Positions 26,199 to 34,227 of a stretch of 64,000 bases of DNA are shown piece after piece. The number at the start of each line of letters is the position of its first letter. The first letter of the stretch is position 1. A program made the position numbers and the translations under genes. The stretch covers positions 612,481 to 676,480 of the forward strand of contig NZ_VUOC01000002.1 of NCBI RefSeq assembly GCF_008386695.1, given 5' to 3'. The DNA is from Chitinophaga agrisoli (GTDB lineage: Bacteria > Bacteroidota > Bacteroidia > Chitinophagales > Chitinophagaceae). The notes under the pieces are model-generated. The model worked only from the letters and a program-made list of their open reading frames with translations. It was not told the origin of the DNA and did no database searches.

Positions 26199-27632
26199 TT
26201 AGTAGCTGTTTTTACTGGTTTGCTTGCCTACTGTGACCTTTACGCCCTTTCCTGTCTTCTGGTAGTCCGTATACTCCGCATTGAAGGCGTAGCACATGAA
26301 GTAGTCGTTCGCGTCGGATGTGTGGCCGTATTGCTCATATTTGACGCCTGTCTGCTTGTCCATGACCTTCGTTTTGGCCTTCGTCCCGTCGCTGGCTTCC
26401 TTCAGGTACATGTAGTCACTGATCGTCTTGCTGCAGTTGTCCCCTATCACAAACGTTAGTCCGGCGAAGTTGTGCGCAAAGACCTCGTTGATCCAGTTGC
26501 CACGCATCACAACCGCCGGGTGGGCATTCGCAACCCGCATTCCGGGCCGGTACTTCGCCAGGCACCTTAGTATGACCACGTAGTCATTATGCCCTTTCTC
26601 GCTCCTGGTGTCCTCCTGCATGCCTGACGGGTCGCCGTAGATGAACAGGCCCGCTGCATGCGCCGGATACCGCCTTTCGAACTCCCTACAGACGCTTTCC
26701 GTCCGGTTATCGGGCGAGGGTAGGCAGATCTCGTCGATCTGCTCCGCCCTTTTGCCTGCTATCTGCCAAATGGTACAGGTCATATACGGGTTGACGTTGA
26801 AGTCAAACGATATGTGGAGAGCCAGTGCCGGATTGTATGCGGTCTCCCCCGTATCCCTAGCCCTTGAAAAGAGCTTGTAGAAGTTGCCCCCGGTCTGCTT
26901 CCTGGTCCATAATCCTTTTGCATATACGGAGTACAGGTAAGTGTTGGTAGTCTTGTAGGCCTCTATCGCGGCTTTAACTGCCAGCGGTAACCACCTGTTG
27001 TCCTGGTAAACCGAATGGTGAACCGTTACACTAAACTCGAACGGCTTGCCCTCAACCTCTATCTCTATCGTGGTGCGGTAGCTCAATTGGTCCTGCCCCT
27101 TGAAGAAGCGCTTCCAAAACCAGCTGTCCTCAAAATCACCCTCTATCTCGGGGTTGATGCTGAAGTACTCTTGCAGCACATCAGCCTTGTTGGACCTCAA
27201 TGTGAGGGTGATAGTCGCAAAGTCCTCTTCCTCCGGTATATCCTCTTCATACCACACACAAGTGGGGTCTTTGATGGACTTCAACGAGCCAGGATCGTCC
27301 CCGCCCCTGGCTATGAACTTGTTACCATTGATGCACATGATGCGCATCGGGTTTGCCCTGAAAATAAAGAGCTCTTGTAGGCCCAGCGTGATGATTGTCT
27401 GCCTTATGTTCTCGTAACTACTCTCTAGTATCGCGTTGTACCGCTTTCGGTACAGTATGCACTTAAAATAGTTGTGAGTGAGGCAGTTATATACTAGCTG
27501 TTTAGCGATGTAATCTGACTTCCCGGACCCTCTCGACCCGTAAAGTACCACGTACCGGTCCACACACTTTGTAAGGCCTATAAACTTCTCATTGATGATC
27601 TTCCGCCACTTAGGCCATACTACCTTTATCAT
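26199..27632 (-). CDS. terminase large subunit
   Basis: 477 residues. Walker A GSRGSGKS at residues 32-39, Walker B VWYEE at 126-130 (ATPase motor), and a C-terminal nuclease domain with DFNVNPYMTC and GDPSG segments (about residues 270-345). This enzyme cuts and packages DNA. Family: terminase_3/PBSX-type. Overlaps the small subunit by four bases. Confidence 0.9.
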   Translation of the reverse strand: MIKVVWPKWRKIINEKFIGLTKCVDRYVVLYGSRGSGKSDYIAKQLVYNCLTHNYFKCILYRKRYNAILESSYENIRQTIITLGLQELFIFRANPMRIMCINGNKFIARGGDDPGSLKSIKDPTCVWYEEDIPEEEDFATITLTLRSNKADVLQEYFSINPEIEGDFEDSWFWKRFFKGQDQLSYRTTIEIEVEGKPFEFSVTVHHSVYQDNRWLPLAVKAAIEAYKTTNTYLYSVYAKGLWTRKQTGGNFYKLFSRARDTGETAYNPALALHISFDFNVNPYMTCTIWQIAGKRAEQIDEICLPSPDNRTESVCREFERRYPAHAAGLFIYGDPSGMQEDTRSEKGHNDYVVILRCLAKYRPGMRVANAHPAVVMRGNWINEVFAHNFAGLTFVIGDNCSKTISDYMYLKEASDGTKAKTKVMDKQTGVKYEQYGHTSDANDYFMCYAFNAEYTDYQKTGKGVKVTVGKQTSKNSY

Positions 27633-28069
27633 TCGTCATCATCCGGCGTTTCAACAATGATCGTCTTTTGCTCAACCTCCTTCTTGTCAGCCAGGCCCAA
27701 GTCACGGGCTATGATGTTGGCGTGAAGCAGCCCAGCAGCAGCGCCCTCGAACTTCTGTGTATATATGATCTTACCTATACGTGTTATGACTTGGGAAAAA
27801 GCTTTATATGTCTCATTGGTTTTGTACTCCCTTAAGGAGTCAATATCCAAGAATGTTTCCAGTCCATCCCAGGTGTATGGCCGCATTTTCTCTACTTCGC
27901 ACCTTTCGGCATCCCTACCATAAAACTCAATGGCGATTAGGGGGTTATTGTCCACCCACTCGAAGTATTCGCAAGCTGCTGCCCACAAGTCCTCAGGAGA
28001 GGAAAAAATCTTATCCCTTCCGTGCTTTGATCTCTGCTTCCAAAACTGATTGCCTAATGGTGCTCCCAT
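27629..28069 (-). CDS. terminase small subunit
   Basis: 146 residues. FSSPEDLWAAACEYFEWVDNNPL and a C-terminal GLADKKEV segment match the DNA-packaging small-subunit family found with PBSX-type large subunits in Bacteroidota prophages. It recognises phage DNA and hands it to the large subunit. First of the large packaging operon after a small membrane gene. Confidence 0.75.
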   Translation of the reverse strand: MGAPLGNQFWKQRSKHGRDKIFSSPEDLWAAACEYFEWVDNNPLIAIEFYGRDAERCEVEKMRPYTWDGLETFLDIDSLREYKTNETYKAFSQVITRIGKIIYTQKFEGAAAGLLHANIIARDLGLADKKEVEQKTIIVETPDDDE

Positions 28070-28073
28070 ACTA

Positions 28074-28253
28074 ATGTCCCTCCTGTACGAAAATGCCCAA
28101 CTCAGCTACGCCTATCCCAACCCGGGTAACCGTTACCCGATTCCCACAACAACTACACTCTCCAGGAGTCACATCGACCCCAAACAGCAGGCCTTCGCCT
28201 GGTTGAGCGAATTGGAAGCTTGCGGATATGTGCTTTCCGAACATTTTCATTAA
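28074..28253 (+). CDS. possible small plus-strand protein
   Basis: 59 residues, in the gap between the divergent terminase start and the opposing small membrane gene, fitting it exactly. Codon use looks coding (AWLSELEACGYVLSEHFH end) and it ends with a four-base tail-to-tail overlap. No family recognised; existence is uncertain. Confidence 0.35.
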   Translation: MSLLYENAQLSYAYPNPGNRYPIPTTTTLSRSHIDPKQQAFAWLSELEACGYVLSEHFH

Positions 28254-28435
28254 TTCCGTAATTTATAATAGGTGAATACTAAGAAGAGCAGGGTGACGCC
28301 GGTAATGGTTAGTGGGGTTAGGTAATACGGCGCGTGGATAATGGGGTATACTTTCTTTATGAGGATTGTGGCCGATAAGCCCAACAATCCAATCATCAAT
28401 GCCGCCCCGAGTATCTTATCCACCATACCATGCAT
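28250..28435 (-). CDS. small two-span membrane protein
   Basis: 61 residues with hydrophobic stretches at about 6-26 and 38-57, ending Lys-Leu-Arg-Asn. First gene of the minus-strand late region, before terminase. No family recognised; other phages also carry one-to-two-span proteins here. Promoter-like elements lie just upstream. Confidence 0.45.
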   Translation of the reverse strand: MHGMVDKILGAALMIGLLGLSATILIKKVYPIIHAPYYLTPLTITGVTLLFLVFTYYKLRN

Positions 28436-28440
28436 TTCAA

Positions 28441-28470
28441 CGAAGATACAAAATTGTTTGTATTTTCAAA
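28441..28470 (-). promoter_or_regulatory. candidate late promoter with overlapping operator
   Basis: Minus-strand TTTG (28467-28470) and TATCTTCG (28441-28448), 18 bases apart, resemble the Bacteroidota -33 TTTG/-7 TAnnTTTG promoter with one mismatch. An ATACAAA/TTTGTAT inverted repeat (28446-28463) lies across the spacer and contains the GTTTGT hexamer found repeatedly in the immunity region. Confidence 0.45.
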
Positions 28471-28534
28471 ATGTTTCGAAAGTATGATACATATCGTCTA
28501 TATGATTATTACAGAACTATTTGGACAAAAGAAA

Positions 28535-28555
28535 GCCCGGTGGTTATTCCGGGCA
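28535..28555 (-). terminator. terminator of the accessory operon
   Basis: GCCCGG/CCGGGC stem with eight-base loop, followed on the minus strand by TTTCTTTTG. It lies about 95 bases after the methyltransferase stop. Confidence 0.65.
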
Positions 28556-28646
28556 ATTGTTAAAATAGTATCATATTCAGCGGCAAATGGGGGTCTTATC
28601 GCATGATTGTTCGGCTCTCAGCGGTGCTGATTGGTGTTAAATTACC

Positions 28647-29360
28647 TTAAAACCTAACATGCCAGTCGTACAAGCGCTTATCCTCCCCGACCTTCTTTAA
28701 CGCTATACAGCGGCCATAGATCCCCAGCCGATAGTCTTTCATGGTCACACCGTCCTTTAGCCCAAACGTGAGCCAGTTTTTCAGTATCTTCCTACGGGCC
28801 GATGCCCTCTTATTGTATGGGAACTGCCCGTACACTTCGTAATGCGGCATCTGTGCCAGATACCTGACCAGTTTACGAATAGACGGGTAGGTTATATCAT
28901 CGAATACAACTACCCCGCCCACGTCCATCATTCGGTCAATCAGGAAGAAGTCGGTCATCAACCAATCAATCATTTTCGTGGAGTCAATGTATGCAAAGTC
29001 CAGGCGCCGGCCTTCAGCTGCCAATCGGGGTAATACTGTATGCGAAAAGTCCTCAAAGAACTCGATTTCATAGCCGCCCTGTTTAACCAGATCCAGGCCG
29101 TTATTGTCATAGTTTCCGGTCTCAAACGGGTCCATGGAAGTTAGCCGGCCGGCGTTTTCTGCCAGGGCCTCGGCAATTGCCAGGGAGGAAATGCCGTATG
29201 CCATCCCCACCTCTACGGCTGATTTGAATTTATTCTCCCGAATGATCTTTTGCAGGAACTCGCATTGCGGGATTGGCGTTTCTCCGCCGATTGTAACTGT
29301 TTGTTTTCTGCTATTGATGTACTTCCCAGTTTTGTCTATCTCCTCTAAAATAGGGTGCAT
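28647..29360 (-). CDS. class I SAM-dependent methyltransferase (Methyltransf_24-like)
   Basis: 237 residues. Motif I is AVEVGMAYGISSL (about residues 48-60), an acidic residue follows in MDPFET (about 76), and LDFAYIDSTK (about 117-126) is motif-like for the Methyltransf_24/O-methyltransferase group. The substrate is unknown. It is a non-structural gene placed between late and immunity regions, nine bases after a lipoprotein gene, with its own terminator, so expression in the lysogen is likely. Confidence 0.7.
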   Translation of the reverse strand: MHPILEEIDKTGKYINSRKQTVTIGGETPIPQCEFLQKIIRENKFKSAVEVGMAYGISSLAIAEALAENAGRLTSMDPFETGNYDNNGLDLVKQGGYEIEFFEDFSHTVLPRLAAEGRRLDFAYIDSTKMIDWLMTDFFLIDRMMDVGGVVVFDDITYPSIRKLVRYLAQMPHYEVYGQFPYNKRASARRKILKNWLTFGLKDGVTMKDYRLGIYGRCIALKKVGEDKRLYDWHVRF

Positions 29361-29369
29361 ATAGTTGAA

Positions 29370-29699
29370 TTATTTTGACGAAAAATTAAGCAGCTCCCAG
29401 TTGTTCACATTTGACCAATCGCCGCCCTTATAATGTACCGTAGCACCGTATGAGGTGCGTATTGTCGCACCCATCCGGTTCTGTGCGTCTACATAGGATA
29501 CAATTCTAAACAGGCTATCCCCGAGGTAGTCTACCCTGTCGGGGACGTGTGGGAAGTCAGCAGTCGCGGGCGTAGCTAATTTGGCCTTCACGAACACCTT
29601 TGCTATCGTAAATGCTTCTGTACTCATCTGCGAAACCTCTTTTGGTTTGATGGAGCAGGAGGCGAGAAATAACGGCAGGACGAATAGGATTTGTTTCAT
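29370..29699 (-). CDS. small lipoprotein
   Basis: 109 residues with an SPII signal ending LASC (Cys15). The mature part contains FVKAKLATPATADFP and VSYVDAQNRMGATIRT segments, a recurrent family of bacterial and phage lipoproteins of unknown function. Second gene of the accessory operon. Confidence 0.6.
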   Translation of the reverse strand: MKQILFVLPLFLASCSIKPKEVSQMSTEAFTIAKVFVKAKLATPATADFPHVPDRVDYLGDSLFRIVSYVDAQNRMGATIRTSYGATVHYKGGDWSNVNNWELLNFSSK

Positions 29700-29708
29700 A
29701 GCTTCTTT

Positions 29709-29897
29709 TTAACAATTACATTCTGATCTATCCACATAGGTTTTATTCCCGTTGCTGTTCATATAATAACATCCACCATCAGGACCCTTATAAAGCTGAT
29801 GGCCGTTGTGGCTTCCGCAGCCAGACGAGCCAGGATTATTTGAGTCTTTGGAGCATGCAAACAAAGCAATTGAAAGGATAAGTAGCAGTTTTTTCAT
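29709..29897 (-). CDS. tiny Cys-rich lipoprotein
   Basis: 62 residues from the MKKLLLIL methionine; the MRREK reading is a possible upstream extension. The SPII signal ends ALFAC. The mature part has GCGSHNGHQLYKGPDGGCYYM and C-x-C near the end, recalling small Bacteroidota phage lipoproteins with conserved GGCYY. Role unknown; outer-membrane conversion protein possible. Confidence 0.6.
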   Translation of the reverse strand: MKKLLLILSIALFACSKDSNNPGSSGCGSHNGHQLYKGPDGGCYYMNSNGNKTYVDRSECNC

Positions 29898-29930
29898 TTC
29901 GTGTATTTTGGTTATTTTTTCTCTACGCAT

Positions 29931-30236
29931 ATACGTTGCGGATACTCACTTCAATTTAGCGACTATAATATACTTATTCGAGTAACACAAACGTTTTATT
30001 TTGGATTATAGCCGTCAGCTATAATGAACAATTTAGTATTTTAGTCGTCCGTTCGCTGTGATCAACATGATCCTTTGAAACCCGGACTGCCGTTTAACCC
30101 TTCATAACTCCATCTTCATTAATTAACGGGACAAAACACCGAATAGATTTCTATTGTCAACCTAACACCACTGAGTTTATGAAAAAAAAGAAAGCTGTTA
30201 CCAAGAAGACCCCTAAGCCGCTCATAGTGCTTTCCA
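29931..30236. other. gene-free stretch with one strong inverted repeat
   Basis: About 306 bases, AT-rich, without a convincing ORF. ATTATAGC/GCTATAAT (30005-30025) forms an 8-bp stem with a five-base loop; a weaker CGACTA/TAGTCG pair flanks it at about 29960 and 30042. It probably holds the promoter of the lipoprotein operon and the 3' end of the repressor gene. Confidence 0.4.
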
Positions 30237-30674
30237 CTAAGCGTTTAACCTTTCATTTACCAGCCCTTCCAATTGCTTCTGGACTACAGTCACCGCCTGA
30301 CCCGTCGAACGAGCAAGTAGCTCCGCCACAGCAGAAAGGATAACGGCATTGGTTTCTCGTATTATTCTTAATTCATCACCAACATTCACCTGCACATATT
30401 CTGTGCTATCTATTAGCATAGCTCCATCGCCTTTCAGAAGCCACGCGTGACTTACGGCTTCAAAGGTTTCTGTTATCGCCTTTACAATATCCGTAGGGAC
30501 GCTGGGGTATTTATTGGACCTGGGGTCCAGGTTGAATATACGGTTGAACTTCTGTTGGGACACCTCATGTCCCGCCTCGTTCAATAGACGTACGAATTTC
30601 GACACATTACCTTTTGCATAATGGTCTACTAACTGATGGACACGTGCGTTCATGCCCTGTAATTCCGTTTTCAT
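30237..30674 (-). CDS. phage repressor, HTH with C-terminal zipper
   Basis: 145 residues. The N-terminal NVSKFVRLLNEAGHEVSQQKFNRIF and HAWLLKGDGAML segments match the XRE-type repressors of Bacteroidota prophages; the C-terminal leucine-rich helix would dimerise. It lies divergent from the Cro-like gene, with operator-like hexamers between. No RecA-cleavage domain is visible, so derepression may differ from lambda CI. Confidence 0.7.
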   Translation of the reverse strand: MKTELQGMNARVHQLVDHYAKGNVSKFVRLLNEAGHEVSQQKFNRIFNLDPRSNKYPSVPTDIVKAITETFEAVSHAWLLKGDGAMLIDSTEYVQVNVGDELRIIRETNAVILSAVAELLARSTGQAVTVVQKQLEGLVNERLNA

Positions 30675-30751
30675 AAATCAATCTATGGTTTCATTTTTTT
30701 ACCGTATATCTGCTCCTCTCGATCCTTTCTTCTCTTCAAAGGGCCAAATCT

Positions 30752-30894
30752 ACAAACAAATAACAAACAATAATATTCATTACTCACTAATTACCAACAT
30801 AACTACACTATTTTAAAAAATAGTTACCAAAATGTTTGTTACTATACAAACTTGTTTGTAATATTGTACTGTAATCGTACAACAAACGTACAAC
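30752..30894. promoter_or_regulatory. immunity operator region
   Basis: Six copies of ACAAAC/GTTTGT: 30752-30757, 30763-30768, 30834-30839 (inverted), 30846-30851, 30854-30859 (inverted), 30882-30887. The middle three form two palindromes, and TTGTAC/GTACAA (30864-30882) adds another. A direct repeat GTACAAC lies at 30877 and 30888. Between a divergent repressor and a Cro-like gene these are the likely operators. Confidence 0.65.
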
Positions 30895-30934
30895 GCGATA
30901 CACAGATTACCAAATCTTATACCACAAAATCATT

Positions 30935-31162
30935 ATGAGTTTACTTTCTAAAGACAAAGTGCAGGAGATACGGGGGGTGCTGGACCAGGTGAAGAGAACC
31001 CAAGGGGGTATTGCCGAAATATGCCGGCAGGTAGACGTGAAGAGGCGGACGGTTTACTCTGTGTTGAATGGGGAGTCTTCAGACTTTGAATCTCTCAGGA
31101 AGGTGGTAAATGCAGCCAAGAAGCATCTGAAGAATCGCGCAAAGGAAATCCAATCACTCTAA
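30935..31162 (+). CDS. Cro-like small DNA-binding protein
   Basis: 75 residues, helical; GGIAEICRQVDVKRRTVYSVLNG contains a helix-turn-helix-like part (about 25-45). First gene of the early operon and divergent from the repressor, so Cro-like or antirepressor function is inferred. Confidence 0.55.
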   Translation: MSLLSKDKVQEIRGVLDQVKRTQGGIAEICRQVDVKRRTVYSVLNGESSDFESLRKVVNAAKKHLKNRAKEIQSL

Positions 31163-31180
31163 CCACTCAATCCACCCACT

Positions 31181-31462
31181 ATGAACACAGAATCAATTTG
31201 CGCCCAACTCCGCAGTATAGCCACTAAGCAAGATATCGTGGACTTTCTGGAGTCTTTCCATCAGGCAAAGGTGCCTGCCCGATACTTTACGGACGAAGAA
31301 GATGCCGCGATATGCATAGTATCCCATGTTTACTGCTGCGACTATGAGACTAACGAATACCGTACCGGCGACATCTCCGCTGACGACATTTCAGACGATC
31401 AACTGAATTATGTTCTTCTCCTCATCGCTGATTTGGCTCCCGTTCAATCAATTGCCGCTTAA
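31181..31462 (+). CDS. hypothetical early protein
   Basis: 93 residues, acidic, with helical N-terminus and a C-terminal DISADDISDDQLNYVLLLI segment; no family recognised. Start and spacing fit the early operon. Function unknown. Confidence 0.5.
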   Translation: MNTESICAQLRSIATKQDIVDFLESFHQAKVPARYFTDEEDAAICIVSHVYCCDYETNEYRTGDISADDISDDQLNYVLLLIADLAPVQSIAA

Positions 31463-31479
31463 CTCTATAACTCACCACT

Positions 31480-31809
31480 ATGAACAAGACAACCGTTCGG
31501 ATTTTAGACTACGCTTTCACCGTAGAATACTGCTCAGAAGGCAACTACGGCCTCAAAATAGAATGCATAATGCCTTGGGGTGAAGAGGTGTTGGCCTACG
31601 GTCAGCTGACTGAAAGGGACGGCACTTGGGTGCTGGTGGGTATGACGTTCGAGGATGCGCACGATGAGGTGACTTTACGGGACTTCTTCAGCGGTCTGCT
31701 GAAGGTGCGGGGATTCGCCTACCCACAGGCGATCGAGGACTTCCGGTTGATCAACCAGCTTGACCAGCAGATAGAAGATCTGCGCAACCACTTTAAACCA
31801 GCGATTTAA
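31480..31809 (+). CDS. hypothetical early protein
   Basis: 109 residues with beta-rich front half and a helical C-terminus ending in a coiled-coil-like LDQQIEDLRN. No recognised family. Operon gene. Confidence 0.5.
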   Translation: MNKTTVRILDYAFTVEYCSEGNYGLKIECIMPWGEEVLAYGQLTERDGTWVLVGMTFEDAHDEVTLRDFFSGLLKVRGFAYPQAIEDFRLINQLDQQIEDLRNHFKPAI

Positions 31810-31830
31810 TCACCTATAAACTGTCTGAAG

Positions 31831-32025
31831 ATGAAAGAAGTTACCAAAAGCGAATTCTACAACTTCATAGGGCCAAGAGACCTTGCATGTAGCGTTCAGG
31901 GTGATTACCCCTATACAACGCTTTGGAAGGACAGATACGGAAATCTCTACGCAAAACATGTAGAATCCTACCCTTCTGATGGCTTATGGCCGTTGGTTGA
32001 CACGTACTTAATTAACTCCTTATAA
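31831..32025 (+). CDS. hypothetical early protein
   Basis: 64 residues, aromatic-rich (YPYTTLWKDRYG), no motif. Short but coding-like. Function unknown. Confidence 0.4.
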   Translation: MKEVTKSEFYNFIGPRDLACSVQGDYPYTTLWKDRYGNLYAKHVESYPSDGLWPLVDTYLINSL

Positions 32026-32068
32026 CGAATTCATAGTGGCCCGAAACCTTCGGCGCCGCTTTAACCTC

Positions 32069-32111
32069 TCCGGAATATCCGGATAACTCAACTAGCTCGA
32101 ATATTTCGAGC
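32069..32111 (+). repeat. paired intercistronic hairpins
   Basis: Two perfect palindromes in a 110-base gap: TCCGGA-ATA-TCCGGA (32069-32083) and GCTCGAA-TAT-TTCGAGC (32095-32111). No T-tract follows, so these are not simple terminators; RNA processing or protein binding is possible. Confidence 0.5.
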
Positions 32112-32137
32112 AGTTCACCAAATAAATAAAATTCAAC

Positions 32138-32500
32138 ATGGGTCTTGATACTACACACGATGCCTGGCACGGCGCATATTCAGCATTTAGCCGCTGGCGG
32201 CACTACATAGCAGAATTAGCAGGATATGGCAACCTCACATCATACCAAGGATTTGGTGGTGCCATCCCGACAGAACTAATGGATAAAGACGGCTTGCGTG
32301 TGCTTCTCTCTCACTCTGACTGTGATGGCGAGTTATCGCCTTCTGAATGTGAGGCTATCGCAAAAGACCTAGAAGAACTGCTGCCAAAGATGAGGGGAAA
32401 TCTTGGCGGCCACATTGGAGATGTCAAAGAAAAGACAGAGCAGTTCATTAATGGCTGCAAGTTGGCCGCTTCAAGGAATGAAACGATGGAATTTAATTAA
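32138..32500 (+). CDS. hypothetical phage protein, HDAWHGAYSAF family
   Basis: 120 residues with the N-terminal MGLDTTHDAWHGAYSAF motif, a family common in Bacteroidota phages of unknown function. His and Asp residues (SHSDCDGELSPSE) could bind metal. Operon gene. Confidence 0.55.
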   Translation: MGLDTTHDAWHGAYSAFSRWRHYIAELAGYGNLTSYQGFGGAIPTELMDKDGLRVLLSHSDCDGELSPSECEAIAKDLEELLPKMRGNLGGHIGDVKEKTEQFINGCKLAASRNETMEFN

Positions 32501-32526
32501 ACGCTTCACCAACAAACCACAAACAC

Positions 32527-32655
32527 ATGAACTACACTTTAATCCCTTCTATAGCGCTTACGGCTCTCTTTGCTGCCGCTTTCCTTCGGTATGCTATACC
32601 GGTTATTATAATCCCTGGACTGCGGGATTTGTTCACCTCTAAAGTCGCCAAATAG
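32527..32655 (+). CDS. tiny single-pass membrane peptide
   Basis: 42 residues, nearly all hydrophobic (Ile/Leu/Ala rich, about 5-33), with charged end. Too short for a long-ORF screen. No family; early-region membrane peptides can act on host functions, which is inference. Confidence 0.4.
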   Translation: MNYTLIPSIALTALFAAAFLRYAIPVIIIPGLRDLFTSKVAK

Positions 32656-32657
32656 TC

Positions 32658-32954
32658 ATGCAGAAAAAGATTGCTTTGATCATGCCAGCGATTGCAGGGC
32701 TACTCCTCAGTATGAATGACAGGACCGACCCAGGGCTGATTGTGATTAACCACGGACGCCCATCGGGTCCTGAAGAAGAAGACAAAACGGAGTCAAAATC
32801 TGCGCAAGCTTCCGCCATACACGTTCCATCCTCGTTCAAGGAAGACGACACAATCCGGACATTCATTGTCAAAGGCCAGCCGATACAGGCCCGCTCCCTG
32901 AAAATGGCAAAGAAAATCTATTCACACACCTCTAAAGTTTCAAACAATGGGTAA
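32658..32954 (+). CDS. hypothetical early protein
   Basis: 98 residues; hydrophobic N-terminus (about 5-19) may be a signal or weak membrane anchor, then acidic and Ser-rich linker, and a basic C-terminus KMAKKIYSHTSK. No family. It overlaps the next gene by eight bases. Confidence 0.4.
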   Translation: MQKKIALIMPAIAGLLLSMNDRTDPGLIVINHGRPSGPEEEDKTESKSAQASAIHVPSSFKEDDTIRTFIVKGQPIQARSLKMAKKIYSHTSKVSNNG

Positions 32955-33261
32955 GCCGATAAACGACCTCCTTTTCGCTATCGAATCCTGCGACAATACC
33001 GAACTGGATTCCTACCTGTCCACCAATGATCTGGACACCATACGGAAGGATTTTGACGACCTTATTGAGGATATAAAGAACCAAGACCTTAAGGCCTTCA
33101 CAATGGCAGCAATGCAGGGACTACTTGCAAGTTCTGATAATTTGGCCGTCATCAATAGATTAGCCAATAATGGGGGGACTTCATCTACCGAGGCGTTCGG
33201 TAAGACGGCAGTATCATTTGCCCGCGCCACTCTTGCAGAACTTCAAAAACAGCAGTCATGA
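32947..33261 (+). CDS. hypothetical early protein, helical
   Basis: 104 residues, helical; TMAAMQGLLASSDNL resembles a recurring AMQGLLA segment in Bacteroidota phage proteins, also seen loosely at AMQGFAAMAE in the head-region gene at 22969. Function unknown. Confidence 0.45.
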   Translation: MGKPINDLLFAIESCDNTELDSYLSTNDLDTIRKDFDDLIEDIKNQDLKAFTMAAMQGLLASSDNLAVINRLANNGGTSSTEAFGKTAVSFARATLAELQKQQS

Positions 33262-33446
33262 AATGTGACGATTGCCTGCACTGCGGTCACGAGCCGTCAG
33301 GGGATGAGGAAACAGTAGAAAATGATGAATGGTGGTGTAGTATGGGCAAATGGGCGGGATGGCTGGCAAAGGGAGAGCCGTTCAGACCTAAAGACCCTTG
33401 GAGCGACTGCGAACAGTTTGAGCAAAAATCAAAAGAAACAAAATAG
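33258..33446 (+). CDS. small Cys-rich protein, zinc-binding candidate
   Basis: 62 residues with CDDCLHCG near the start, a WWCS motif, and a further C; four or more cysteines suggest a metal site. Family of short phage proteins with similar CxxC-x-HC patterns. Function unknown. Overlaps the preceding stop. Confidence 0.5.
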   Translation: MKCDDCLHCGHEPSGDEETVENDEWWCSMGKWAGWLAKGEPFRPKDPWSDCEQFEQKSKETK

Positions 33447-33468
33447 CCAGATGCGCTAACATCTGGCT
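33445..33468 (+). repeat. hairpin after the Cys-rich gene
   Basis: AGCCAGATG-CGCTAA-CATCTGGCT is a 9-bp perfect stem starting at the stop codon of the upstream gene, with no T-tract. It may protect or process the early mRNA. Confidence 0.5.
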
Positions 33469-33505
33469 TGAAGTAAATCACATTGTAAACTCTTAAAGCG
33501 AAGAT

Positions 33506-33925
33506 ATGGAAAATATTGAAACAAAACATTCTCCAGGGCCGTGGACATTGGATGCCGACTGGAATACACTCATGGAAGTCCCCGGGGCTGGCAATATATC
33601 TGCGTTTAATTCCTTTTCCAGTTGGATTCGCGACGCCAACAGGTGCATTTTAGCGGATGTTAAGGCTTATGAGGCCGAAGGATTCGTTAAACCATCCTCT
33701 GGTCAATATGAAGCCAATGCGCGGCTGTTGTGTGCCGCCCCTCTCCTGCTCTCTGCACTCATGGAGGCTGTGAAACATGCGGATGAAGCTATTGCGGAAG
33801 ACCTGGCCGACTATAATACCTGCAAACCAGCGGACACGCTGCTCGAGGCCCCGGCCTCTTGGTATCCCTCTTGGTACGCAGGCGCTAAAGACGCTATTCT
33901 TTCAGCTACAAACACACAGCCATGA
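33506..33925 (+). CDS. hypothetical phage protein, SPGPW family
   Basis: 139 residues with SPGPWTLD at the N-terminus and ANARLLCAAPLLLSAL in the middle, both signatures of a phage protein family seen across many hosts without known function. Operon gene. Confidence 0.55.
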   Translation: MENIETKHSPGPWTLDADWNTLMEVPGAGNISAFNSFSSWIRDANRCILADVKAYEAEGFVKPSSGQYEANARLLCAAPLLLSALMEAVKHADEAIAEDLADYNTCKPADTLLEAPASWYPSWYAGAKDAILSATNTQP

Positions 33926-34227
33926 CCTACACTGTTAACGACATAGAGCTAGATCAGTTCTGGTATGCGGATCGATCCTTGGCTGTCTTCTATTTCATCA
34001 AAGACGATCTGCATAAAAAGGGCTTATTGCTCCCTGAATCATCCCTATCACAGGCGCTTAAGGAAATCGGATTGGTAAAAGACTACAACGTCAATACGGC
34101 GGAGGTAAGACTTGGGAATATGGCCCCTTACATCACCCTGACCAATTACATGGAAAACTACCTGGATGAGGAGCTCGCCGAAAAGCTGGTTATCAATTAC
34201 CTGAACAACAAAACATCAAAACCATGA
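33922..34227 (+). CDS. hypothetical early protein
   Basis: 101 residues, no recognised motif; it overlaps the preceding gene by four bases and the next by four. Hydrophobic-aromatic N-terminus but no clear membrane span. Confidence 0.45.
   Translation: MTYTVNDIELDQFWYADRSLAVFYFIKDDLHKKGLLLPESSLSQALKEIGLVKDYNVNTAEVRLGNMAPYITLTNYMENYLDEELAEKLVINYLNNKTSKP

Noticed and set aside
30179-30343. 54-codon plus-strand frame MKKKKAVTKKTPKP..., possible RiPP precursor or leader
   Set aside because: It overlaps about 100 bases of the repressor gene in antisense, there are no cysteines or adjacent modification enzymes, and the second half reads as a shadow. It could be a remnant but not supported.
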